Source: Actinomycetota bacterium
GTDB lineage: Bacteria > Actinomycetota > Geothermincolia > Fen-727 > Anoxymicrobiaceae
NCBI GenBank assembly: GCA_016649525.1
Contig: JAENXM010000001.1
Span: 1 to 41,263, forward strand
Direction: 5' to 3'
DNA: 41,263 nt
Shown here: positions 35,131 through 41,263 of the stretch, in pieces
Position numbering within the stretch: position 1 is the first letter of the stretch
Layout: the number at the start of each line of letters is the position of its first letter
Translations under genes and position numbers: made by a program
Notes under the pieces: model-generated
What the model was told of the DNA's origin: nothing
Seen by the model: the letters and a program-made list of their open reading frames with translations, nothing else
Databases searched by the model: none

Positions 35131-35143
35131 CGCCGCGTATAAT
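35113..35143 (+). promoter_or_regulatory. Promoter before rph
   Basis: A perfect TATAAT at 35138-35143 with TTGACG at 35113-35118. The 19-base spacer is longer than ideal. It overlaps the 3' end of the hydrolase gene and would start RNA near 35150, a few bases before the GGAGG of rph. Confidence 0.6.
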
Positions 35144-35164
35144 GTGGAGAAAAAGGAGGCTCTT

Positions 35165-35902
35165 TTGGTAAGGACGGACGGCAGAAAACCCGACGAGATA
35201 AGGCCGATCAGGATAAGCAGGGATTACATACAGCACGCGGAGGGCTCCGTGCTGATCGAGCTCGGGCGCACCCGGGTCGTATGCACGGTCTCATACGAGG
35301 ACGGCGTGCCGAACTTCCTTAAAAGGAGCGACAGGGGATGGGTGACGGCGGAGTACTCGATGCTGCCCCGCGCAACACCGGTGCGCAGTCCCCGTGAGGC
35401 TATCCTCGGCAGGCCGGGCGGTCGCACCATGGAGATCCAGCGGCTCATCGGCAGGTCGCTGCGGGCCGTCGCGGACCTCACGGCTTTCCCCGATAAGACG
35501 TTCTGGGTCGACTGCGACGTGCTTGAGGCTGACGGAGGCACGCGTACCGCCGCCATAACCGGCGCCTACGTCGCGCTTTGCGATGCCTTCGATACGATGA
35601 TAAACGAAGGGGAACTCGAGAGCATGCCCATCAAGGACTACCTGGCGGCGATAAGCGTCGGGGTGGTGAGCGGTACCTCGTGCCTCGACCTTTGCTTCGA
35701 GGAGGACTTTCACGCCGACGTGGACCTGAACCTCGTTGCGGACGGAAGCGGGAATATCATAGAGATACAGGGTACCGCGGAAGGCAAACCACTGGCGCGC
35801 TCTCAACTGGAGGTCATGGTGGACCTTGCACTTTCCGGGATCTCGGAGCTCATCGAGTACCAGAAGACGGTCCTCACCGAGGAGCGCCGTACCTCTCTCT
35901 GA
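35165..35902 (+). CDS. rph: Ribonuclease PH
   Basis: A phosphate-dependent 3'-5' exoribonuclease that trims tRNA 3' ends. The sequence opens RTDGRKPDEIRPI, contains the phosphate-binding GRPGGRTMEIQRLIGRSLRA, and has DCDVLEADGGTRTAAITGAYVAL and IQGTAEGKP. About 245 residues, the normal size. TTG 35165 is chosen because GGAGG ends five bases before it and because the family begins at this DGR block; earlier in-frame ATG/GTG codons lie in the promoter. It is followed 29 bases later by rdgB, the usual partner in many Gram-positive genomes. Confidence 0.93.
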   Translation: MVRTDGRKPDEIRPIRISRDYIQHAEGSVLIELGRTRVVCTVSYEDGVPNFLKRSDRGWVTAEYSMLPRATPVRSPREAILGRPGGRTMEIQRLIGRSLRAVADLTAFPDKTFWVDCDVLEADGGTRTAAITGAYVALCDAFDTMINEGELESMPIKDYLAAISVGVVSGTSCLDLCFEEDFHADVDLNLVADGSGNIIEIQGTAEGKPLARSQLEVMVDLALSGISELIEYQKTVLTEERRTSL

Positions 35903-35931
35903 CGCGCGGTTCCCCTGTGGACGGGCGGCTT

Positions 35932-36522
35932 ATGGACCTGATTATCGCCACCAGAAACCAGGGCAAGATAGGGGAGATCCGCGAGGCTCTCGACATGCTC
36001 GGCGTTGTCCTTCACACGTTCGAGGAGTTCTCAGAATGGCCCCAGGTCGACGAGGTGGGCCAGACTCTTGAGGAGAACGCGGTGATCAAGGCCGAGGCTC
36101 TGCGAAACCATTTCGATGTGCACACCATCGCGGACGACTCCGGGCTCGAGGTGAACTTCCTCGAGGGGCGCCCGGGTGTGCTCTCATCACGTTACGCAGG
36201 GCCGGAGGAGGACCCGGAACGCAACATCGACCTCCTGCTCAAGGAGCTTACGTCTGTTCCCGAGAACTGGCGCTCGGCGCGCTTTGTGTGCGTCATCGCG
36301 CTGGCGCTGGCCGAAAACGGGCTTCGCGTAACAAAGGGAGAATGTCTGGGCACGATATTGCCGGAAAGAAGAGGGACCGGCGGCTTCGGTTATGACCCGG
36401 TATTCCAGCCTGCCGGATTCTCGAGCTCGATGGCGGAACTTTCCCTCGCGGAGAAGAACTCCATAAGCCACAGGGGAAAAGCGCTTCGGGAGATGAAGAA
36501 GGTACTGGAGGGGCTAATATAG
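35932..36522 (+). CDS. rdgB: XTP/dITP diphosphatase (Ham1/RdgB family)
   Basis: Hydrolyses non-canonical purine triphosphates to prevent their incorporation into nucleic acid. A 196-residue protein starting LIIATRNQGK. It contains ADDSGLEVNFLEGRPGVLSS with the catalytic acidic pair, GYDPVF with the purine-contact region, and SHRGKALREM near the end. ATG 35932 matches the family start; GTG 35917 is an alternative. Its TAG stop lies in the first three bases of a palindromic element, so the final codon boundary appears to be supplied by that repeat. The protein end is nevertheless of normal length. Confidence 0.93.
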   Translation: MDLIIATRNQGKIGEIREALDMLGVVLHTFEEFSEWPQVDEVGQTLEENAVIKAEALRNHFDVHTIADDSGLEVNFLEGRPGVLSSRYAGPEEDPERNIDLLLKELTSVPENWRSARFVCVIALALAENGLRVTKGECLGTILPERRGTGGFGYDPVFQPAGFSSSMAELSLAEKNSISHRGKALREMKKVLEGLI

Positions 36523-36607
36523 AAGGGGTCAGGTCTTGATTCTTGCGTTGCACTGCATGCGCAAGGGTAATGGTTCAAACGCAAGAATCAAGACCTGACC
36601 CCTTCTA
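36520..36607. repeat. Perfect 30-bp inverted-repeat element between convergent genes
   Basis: Left arm 36520-36549 and right arm 36578-36607 are exact reverse complements (TAGAAGGGGTCAGGTCTTGA and on to GCGTT), with a 28-base loop. The outer TAG of each arm is the stop codon of the converging gene: rdgB on plus and the phosphatase-family gene on minus. A degraded relative is at 14926-15003. Size and form fit a non-autonomous palindromic repeat of the REP/MITE type; it may also serve as a bidirectional terminator. Confidence 0.92.
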
Positions 36608-37309
36608 AGACAGAGCGAGAGCCAGCAAGCCGTGAAGGAAGCGGGTAACCTCGGCGTTTATCTGGCGGGCGCACCTCTCGGTCTCTTCGGTGGTCCCGCC
36701 GATCGGGTCGTGTATGTTGCTGACCTGGTAGAAGCACGGGGAAAACCGTGTCATCAGCTCGTGCAAGTCCATCGGCACGTCCGGTAGCGGCCTCAGAAGC
36801 TTCCGGAGGGCGCTCACCAGGGCCGAAGCGGCACAATCGATTGCCTCAACCAGCTCGACCCGGGATAGTCCTCCGGCGACCTCCTGCCAGTCACTTTCAT
36901 CGAGGGTTATCCCGCGGTTCTCTAAAAGGGTCTCGATTGCGCCGTTGACCTCGACGAGGGCGAAGAGTTTGTTCTTGAACTCCGGGAACCTGTACGCGAT
37001 CTGGTAGCACTGCTGGCGCGTCATGGTAAGTACGAGGTCGGAACGCCTGATGATATCCTCGGAGAGCCTTGACGCGGTGGACCCGCATTCCGGTACACCC
37101 AGAAACTCGAGCGCCTGCACGCAATCCGGGTGCGGCGCGGAATTCTCGACTGCCTCGAGGCCGCTCGACTCAGCCTCGAACGAGGTGGCCTTTTCGCCGA
37201 GGAGCTCTCCCGCGCGCGCCAGGAACACGCTCTCGGCGATAACGCTTCTCATGATGTTCCCCGAGCAGACGAAAAGGATCCTCACGGGCGGTTTAATTCG
37301 GGGGTTCAA
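36605..37309 (-). CDS. Low-molecular-weight protein tyrosine phosphatase family protein
   Basis: A 234-residue protein. The phosphatase loop is VCSGNIMRSVIAE (Cys-x5-Arg-Ser intact; usual form VCxGNICRSPxAE). The first 120 residues follow the family, with ADLVLTMT-like SDLVLTMTRQQ. The DPIGG near residue 205 could hold the general-acid aspartate. About 80 extra residues, mostly helical, separate the two, so it is longer than the classic 150-residue enzyme and similar to arsenate-reductase/protein-arginine phosphatase relatives with extensions. It starts within four bases of the lipid kinase stop, as one unit. Its stop codon lies in the palindromic repeat. Confidence 0.78.
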   Translation of the reverse strand: MNPRIKPPVRILFVCSGNIMRSVIAESVFLARAGELLGEKATSFEAESSGLEAVENSAPHPDCVQALEFLGVPECGSTASRLSEDIIRRSDLVLTMTRQQCYQIAYRFPEFKNKLFALVEVNGAIETLLENRGITLDESDWQEVAGGLSRVELVEAIDCAASALVSALRKLLRPLPDVPMDLHELMTRFSPCFYQVSNIHDPIGGTTEETERCARQINAEVTRFLHGLLALALS

Positions 37310-38310
37310 CTGGCGCCCGGGGCCGCGATTGACGATGAGGGCGGCGCGATGACGTTGAGCGCCTGGGGCTCCAGGGACAGGCGGATCTTCGTGCCCCGGG
37401 GATAGAAGTAGACCTCCCCGTCCTCCTGCGCGTAGAGGTCATCGAGGATATCAATGTCCACGCTTTCACAAGTGGACATCTCGACCGTGGACATCCTGCC
37501 GTGTTTTCCCTTTAAGAGCATCAGCCCCGTGACAAGTACCTTGGCCGCGTGCATCGGCTTGGCTATGGCTATGTGTATCTTACCGTCGTCGGGCTTCGCG
37601 TCGGGTGCGATGAGAAGGTTGCGCCCGTATCTGTTGATGTTCGAGAAGACCCCGTCGACAAGGTTGCCGCTGTACTCGAAGCCGTTGGCCTTCACATCGA
37701 CCCGGTAGGTCTCAATCCCTTTGAACATGGCTATTGCGGCCTTTTTCAGCGACGCGTACCAGTAACCGGGGACTCCGAACCTCTTGTACTTCTGCGAGCG
37801 GTGCGCGAGCTCGCCGTCCAGCCCGACCGCGAAGACATTGCTGCAGTACTTCACGGTTCGTCCCGTGCCCTCGATCTCCATCTTTATAAGGTCGACCGTC
37901 TGGATGTTGAAATCGACCATAGCGTTGAGGGCGCTCTCCACGGTCTCGAAACCGACGGCACGGCAGAAATCGTTCGCGGTGCCTGCCGGTATCGGCACCA
38001 GGACCACGTTGTTGTTGGAGCGCGAGAGCATGACGTTGTTGATGACCTGGTTTATCGCGCCGTCTCCCCCGAAGACCATTATCACCCTCGAGCCGCCGAA
38101 CCTCTTTGACCAGAACTGGACGGTGGAGCCAAGGTCGTCCGGATGGTCGGTGGAGGTCTCCTCGAGGTCCATACCCTCCCGGCGGATGAGGCTGCGCGTT
38201 CGCGACGCGAGCTCCGAGCCTTTCTTGCTCATGGGGTTCACGACCACGAGCATGCGCTTCTCGATGGTCTTCACCCGGTCGATGAAACGGAGCCTTTCAG
38301 GGTTTGTCAT
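37306..38310 (-). CDS. Diacylglycerol/lipid kinase family protein (YegS/BmrU type)
   Basis: A lipid or sphingosine-type kinase of about 334 residues. The N-terminal nucleotide-binding part has VVVNPMSKKG and VFGGDGAINQVINN (the GGDG motif), then PIPAGTANDFCRAVG. The C-terminal beta-domain includes FAVGLDGELAHRS and IAPDAKPDDGKIHI. Such enzymes phosphorylate diacylglycerol or related lipids at the membrane face. ATG 38310 is chosen because GAGGGAG lies upstream and a good promoter sits 30 bases further; the longer open frame to 38415 runs over that promoter. The last four bases overlap the phosphatase-family gene. Confidence 0.85.
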   Translation of the reverse strand: MTNPERLRFIDRVKTIEKRMLVVVNPMSKKGSELASRTRSLIRREGMDLEETSTDHPDDLGSTVQFWSKRFGGSRVIMVFGGDGAINQVINNVMLSRSNNNVVLVPIPAGTANDFCRAVGFETVESALNAMVDFNIQTVDLIKMEIEGTGRTVKYCSNVFAVGLDGELAHRSQKYKRFGVPGYWYASLKKAAIAMFKGIETYRVDVKANGFEYSGNLVDGVFSNINRYGRNLLIAPDAKPDDGKIHIAIAKPMHAAKVLVTGLMLLKGKHGRMSTVEMSTCESVDIDILDDLYAQEDGEVYFYPRGTKIRLSLEPQALNVIAPPSSSIAAPGAS

Positions 38311-38340
38311 GGCGTAACTCCCTCGTAAGAGGTGATGAAA

Positions 38341-38369
38341 AGTATAGCACCGGCCATATATGCCCACAA
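38341..38369 (-). promoter_or_regulatory. Promoter for the lipid kinase-phosphatase unit
   Basis: Read on the minus strand: TTGTGG (38369-38364), a 17-base spacer, TATACT (38346-38341). The -10 box differs from consensus at one position and the spacer is ideal. It faces the divergent DapA-family gene at 38455. Confidence 0.65.
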
Positions 38370-38454
38370 GCGACTGTCGGCCAAACCGTGGACTCGAAAA
38401 GATATAGAATCTCAAGTGCTCGAGTATTCAGCCGGGAGGCAAGGGGGTACTGCT

Positions 38455-39348
38455 ATGAAGAGGTTCCAGGGGATATTCACGGTCATGCTCACCGCCTACG
38501 ACAGCGAGGGGAAGATCGACCGAGAGGCCATGAAGGATTTGACCGAGTACCAGGTCGGCTCGGGGGTCCACGGCCTGGTCGTGCTGGGCAGCAACGGTGA
38601 ATGCCCCTATCTGACACACGATCTTCAGAGAGACGCAATCGACGTCGTCGTCGAATCGTGTTCCGGAAGGGTCCCGGTGATCGTGGGGATAAACGAGAGG
38701 GGGACGGAACAGGCTGTGGAAATGGCGAAATGCGCGGAAGGCGCGGGCGCAGACGGACTGCTGGTAGCGCTTCCTCTCTTCTACCCGCTCGAGGAGGATT
38801 CCGTCTATGAGCACTACGAGACGATATCCCGGGCGGTGAGACTCCCGGTCCTTTTCTATAACTGGCCTGCGAACACGCAGCTCAAGCTGTCGCCTGCGTC
38901 CATCGCCCGCCTGTCGGAGATCGAGAACATCGTGGGGGCAAAGGAGACCATATTCGACGTCGAGGAGGTAAGGGCGCTGGTTGACGCGGCGGATGAGGAT
39001 TTCTGCGTCTTTACCGGTATGACTCTCAATCTTGTCGCGACGATGGAGGCAGGGGCCTGCGGCGCGATCTGCCCGCTGCCCAACGTGATCCCTGAGACCA
39101 CGGTCGCGCTGTATGAGGCGATTGTCGCCGGTGACTCCGAGAAGGCCGCGAGCATCCAGAACGAGGTCTACGCGTGCGCGCCGCTTCTCGCCTCTTCGGC
39201 GGCGCCCCACGCCATGATGAAGGAAGCAGTACGTCTCCTCGGGCACCCTTTCAACGCGGCGGTAAAGGGCCCGCTGCCCCCGCTGAGTCCCGAGCAGGCG
39301 GACACGGTGAGAGAGACGCTCAAGGGAGCGGGGCTGATTTCCGGTTAG
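38455..39348 (+). CDS. Dihydrodipicolinate synthase (DapA) family aldolase
   Basis: A 298-residue class I aldolase. The Schiff-base lysine is K163 in IVGAKET, the catalytic tyrosine is Y135 in LFYNWP, and the pyruvate-binding motif is GSNGECPYLT (DapA proper has GTTGE). The family includes N-acetylneuraminate lyase and several keto-acid aldolases. The changed GSNGE, the NWP after the tyrosine and the setting away from lysine genes make a non-DapA substrate plausible. ATG 38455 matches the conserved FQGIFTVMLT start; the upstream frame to 38332 is not homologous and lies over the divergent promoter. Confidence 0.83.
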   Translation: MKRFQGIFTVMLTAYDSEGKIDREAMKDLTEYQVGSGVHGLVVLGSNGECPYLTHDLQRDAIDVVVESCSGRVPVIVGINERGTEQAVEMAKCAEGAGADGLLVALPLFYPLEEDSVYEHYETISRAVRLPVLFYNWPANTQLKLSPASIARLSEIENIVGAKETIFDVEEVRALVDAADEDFCVFTGMTLNLVATMEAGACGAICPLPNVIPETTVALYEAIVAGDSEKAASIQNEVYACAPLLASSAAPHAMMKEAVRLLGHPFNAAVKGPLPPLSPEQADTVRETLKGAGLISG

Positions 39349-39364
39349 CTCGAGAGGAGATTAT

Positions 39365-40039
39365 TTGAAGCTGATTGCGCACCGGGGAGGGCGGGGCTTC
39401 GGCACCGACAACACGCTGGAGGCGATGGAGAGGGCTGCGGCCTCCGGGGTCCGCATGATAGAGACGGATGTAAGGAGGACGCAGGACGGAGAGCTGGTCG
39501 TCTGCCACGACGGCACGATCTGGGGCCGCATCGTCAGCAGGACTGACTACGAGGAGCTCAAAAGGCTGGACCCGGACAGGCCCCTGCTCTCGGAGGTCCT
39601 GGAGAGGCTCGCGGGCTGGGTCACCTTCAACATCGAGGTCAAGGAAGCGCCCGTGCGGGAGGTCGGAGAGATGCTCGAGGCCTACAATATCGAGCACGAA
39701 ACGCTCGTGACCTCGTTCAACAGGACTTTCCTTGACGAACTGAAGAGCATATTCCCGAAGGCAAGGGCCGGTTATCTCTACAGGATGTCCTACCGCCATG
39801 AAAGGAAGCTGCAGAATGCGGTCGAGGCCGGGGCGGAGATCGTGCTGCCGCACTTCAACAGCATAGACAAGGAACTGGTGGAGCAGGCTCACGACCTCGG
39901 GCTCGAGGTGTACGCATGGACCGTTAACAACGAGCATGACCTGGTCCGGCTCACCGACTGGGGCGTGGACGGGGTCGTGACGGACCGCTATCTCGAGTTC
40001 AAGGAGTTCATGGAGGGGGTACGGCTCGCGTTCCAGTGA
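39365..40039 (+). CDS. Glycerophosphodiester phosphodiesterase
   Basis: Hydrolyses glycerophosphodiesters to glycerol-3-phosphate and an alcohol. The 224-residue single-domain sequence has IAHRGG at the N-terminus, IETDVRRTQDGELVVCHD with the catalytic/metal residues, FNIEVKE, and WTVNNEHDLVRLTDWGVDGVVTD at the end. This is the UgpQ-like cytoplasmic type with no signal peptide. TTG 39365 has AGGAG six bases upstream and gives the usual MKLIAHRG start. It lies 16 bases after the aldolase gene and converges on galE, with two bases between the stops. Confidence 0.9.
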   Translation: MKLIAHRGGRGFGTDNTLEAMERAAASGVRMIETDVRRTQDGELVVCHDGTIWGRIVSRTDYEELKRLDPDRPLLSEVLERLAGWVTFNIEVKEAPVREVGEMLEAYNIEHETLVTSFNRTFLDELKSIFPKARAGYLYRMSYRHERKLQNAVEAGAEIVLPHFNSIDKELVEQAHDLGLEVYAWTVNNEHDLVRLTDWGVDGVVTDRYLEFKEFMEGVRLAFQ

Positions 40040-40041
40040 CG

Positions 40042-41025
40042 CTACTCGTAGCCGTCGGGATGCTCGCGGTGCCACTTCCAGGCGGTCTCTACTATCCCGT
40101 CGAGGTCCCTGAACACAGGCTCCCAGCCGAGCTCTTCCCTTGTCCTGTCCGACGAGGCGACTAGCGACGGCGGGTCTCCCGCGCGGCGTCCGGACTCGAC
40201 GACCTCGAAGTCCGCAGCGGTAACGCGCCTTACTGATTCGATCACTTCTCGCACGGAGAACCCGTTGCCGTTCCCCAGGTTGTAGACACGGCTTTCACCG
40301 CCGCCCTCGAGGTGCTCGAGCGCCAGCATGTGCGCGCGGCAGAGGTCGAGGATATGGATGTAATCGCGTACACAGGTGCCGTCGGGAGTCGGGTAGTCAG
40401 TGCCGTAAACGGTGGCTTCAGGCTCTTTTCCGAGGGCCGCGGCTATGACTCTAGGGATGAGGTGCGTCTCGGGATCATGGTCCTCGCCCAGCCCGTTCTG
40501 GAGGTCGGCCCCGGCTGCGTTGAAGTAGCGGAGCGACGCGTACCTCACGGCGTTTATCTTTGAGAGCTCCGCGAGTATCCTTTCGAACATCAGTTTGGAT
40601 AACCCGTAGGGGTTTATCGGCTCGGTGGGCGAGTCCTCGACGATGGGTACGCTCGCGGGCACTCCATAGGTCGCGGCGGTCGATGAGAAGACGAGCCGGT
40701 AACAGCCGACCTCGACCATCGCGCTGAGCAGGTTGAGCCCGCCGCCCACGTTGTTCCTGAAGTACTTGAGAGGGTTCAGCATCGACTCGCCTACCAGGCT
40801 GTGCGCCGCGAAGTGGAGACAGGCATCGGGCTTGAACCGCCGGCACGCGTCGCGCACGGAGGCGAGGTCCTCCAGGCTGACAACCTGCAGGTCCGCTCCT
40901 TCGACCGCTTCCCGGTGCCCGCACGAGAGGTCGTCCAGGACGAGGACGGTGTGGCCCCCGTCTATGAGCATAGAAACCATGACCGATCCAATATACCCGG
41001 CTCCCCCAGTAACGAGAGTCCTCAT
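40042..41025 (-). CDS. galE: UDP-glucose 4-epimerase
   Basis: Interconverts UDP-galactose and UDP-glucose. The 327-residue SDR shows VTGGAGYIGS at the N-terminus, FAAHSLVGES, FSSTAATYG and the NPYGLSK catalytic Tyr/Lys pair at about 141-145. RYFNAAGAD and RDYIHILDLCRAH are further GalE signatures. It starts 12 bases after the galactokinase stop with GGAGG before ATG 41025, so galK-galE form a Leloir pair. The product could also supply galactose to the surface-sugar system at the start of the window. Confidence 0.94.
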   Translation of the reverse strand: MRTLVTGGAGYIGSVMVSMLIDGGHTVLVLDDLSCGHREAVEGADLQVVSLEDLASVRDACRRFKPDACLHFAAHSLVGESMLNPLKYFRNNVGGGLNLLSAMVEVGCYRLVFSSTAATYGVPASVPIVEDSPTEPINPYGLSKLMFERILAELSKINAVRYASLRYFNAAGADLQNGLGEDHDPETHLIPRVIAAALGKEPEATVYGTDYPTPDGTCVRDYIHILDLCRAHMLALEHLEGGGESRVYNLGNGNGFSVREVIESVRRVTAADFEVVESGRRAGDPPSLVASSDRTREELGWEPVFRDLDGIVETAWKWHREHPDGYE

Positions 41026-41037
41026 CCGGCCTGCCTC

Positions 41038-41263
41038 CTAGAGCTTGCGCGCGCCCTCTCCGGGAGAGGACACGATGAACTCGGCATCATAGTGGGTCGC
41101 CTGCCAGTAAAGCCCCGGGACACGCCTCAGGTAGCGATCCAGTGCCTTTTCCTGGATGAGAGCTATCACGCATCCGCCGAATCCGGCGCCCGTCATCCGG
41201 CATCCCCAGACGCCGAGCTGGTTGAGCGAGATGTCCTGGAGCGCGTCGAGCTCCGGACATGAC
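41038..41263 (-). CDS. galK: Galactokinase, C-terminal fragment cut by the window edge
   Basis: Only the last 75 codons are visible. They contain the GHMP-kinase C-terminal motif GCRMTGAGFGGCVIAL and end in GEGARKL, with LGVWGCRMTG corresponding to the galactokinase pattern. The gene is open at base 41263, so the N-terminal part lies outside. Directly upstream of galE on the same strand, which supports galactokinase over other GHMP kinases. Confidence 0.88.
   Translation of the reverse strand, partial: SCPELDALQDISLNQLGVWGCRMTGAGFGGCVIALIQEKALDRYLRRVPGLYWQATHYDAEFIVSSPGEGARKL

Noticed and set aside
35578..35931. N-terminal extension of rdgB to 35578
   Set aside because: It overlaps rph in another frame and lacks homology; the Ham1 fold begins at ATG 35932.

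Overview
The window is GC-rich, almost fully coding bacterial chromosome. It carries 42 recognisable protein genes, three of them touching a window edge or needing a non-standard reading, plus tmRNA, one candidate structured RNA and several repeat elements. Nothing here fixes the species. The gene pairs (zinc-ribbon protein with RNase HI; long hpf, secA, prfB, ftsEX, ctpA, smpB and ssrA in series), the many TTG starts, a probably leaderless smpB and the high GC all suggest an uncultured actinobacterial-type or other Gram-positive-related lineage. That placement is inference.

Layout. (1) 1-863: end of a zinc-ribbon coiled-coil gene, then RNase HI. (2) 891-10949: a cell-surface sugar operon with UDP-glucose dehydrogenase, three family 2 glycosyltransferases, a small SMR/EamA-type membrane protein, a sugar nucleotidyltransferase, two paralogous SDR enzymes, a phosphomannomutase-type enzyme and a bifunctional phosphoglucose/phosphomannose isomerase. 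Together these could take fructose-6-P to GDP-mannose and GDP-6-deoxy sugars. (3) 11062-13410: S-adenosylhomocysteinase and MtnA, a methionine-salvage pair. (4) 13518-27574: comF, flgM, candidate ncRNA, csp, hpf, two membrane HD-domain proteins, secA, prfB (programmed +1 frameshift), a PHP hydrolase, ftsE, ftsX, ctpA-like, smpB and ssrA. This is close to the Bacillus order comFC-flgM-(flagellar genes)-hpf-secA-prfB-ftsEX-ctpB, but the flagellar block is absent.

(5) 27575-27973: a non-coding stretch holding a second copy of the tmRNA 3' end, an inverted copy of its T-arm, and G-rich hairpins. (6) 27974-33361: an accessory metabolic block with an amidohydrolase, an enolase-superfamily enzyme that seems to start at ATC, an isoprenylcysteine methyltransferase-like protein, a ROK fructokinase-like kinase and a ketose 3-epimerase-like protein. 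(7) 33541-36522: murI, a metallo-beta-lactamase-fold hydrolase, rph and rdgB. (8) 36520-36607: a 30-bp perfect inverted-repeat element whose two ends supply the stop codons of two convergent genes. (9) 36605-41263: low-molecular-weight phosphatase family, diacylglycerol kinase-like, DapA family, GlpQ-like, galE and the end of galK.

Most of this is housekeeping. The points most worth a second look are the structured non-coding region at 14700-14865 between flgM and csp/hpf, the tmRNA 3'-end duplication, the stop-codon-donating palindrome, the ATC start, and the active/degenerate pair of HD-domain membrane proteins just before secA.
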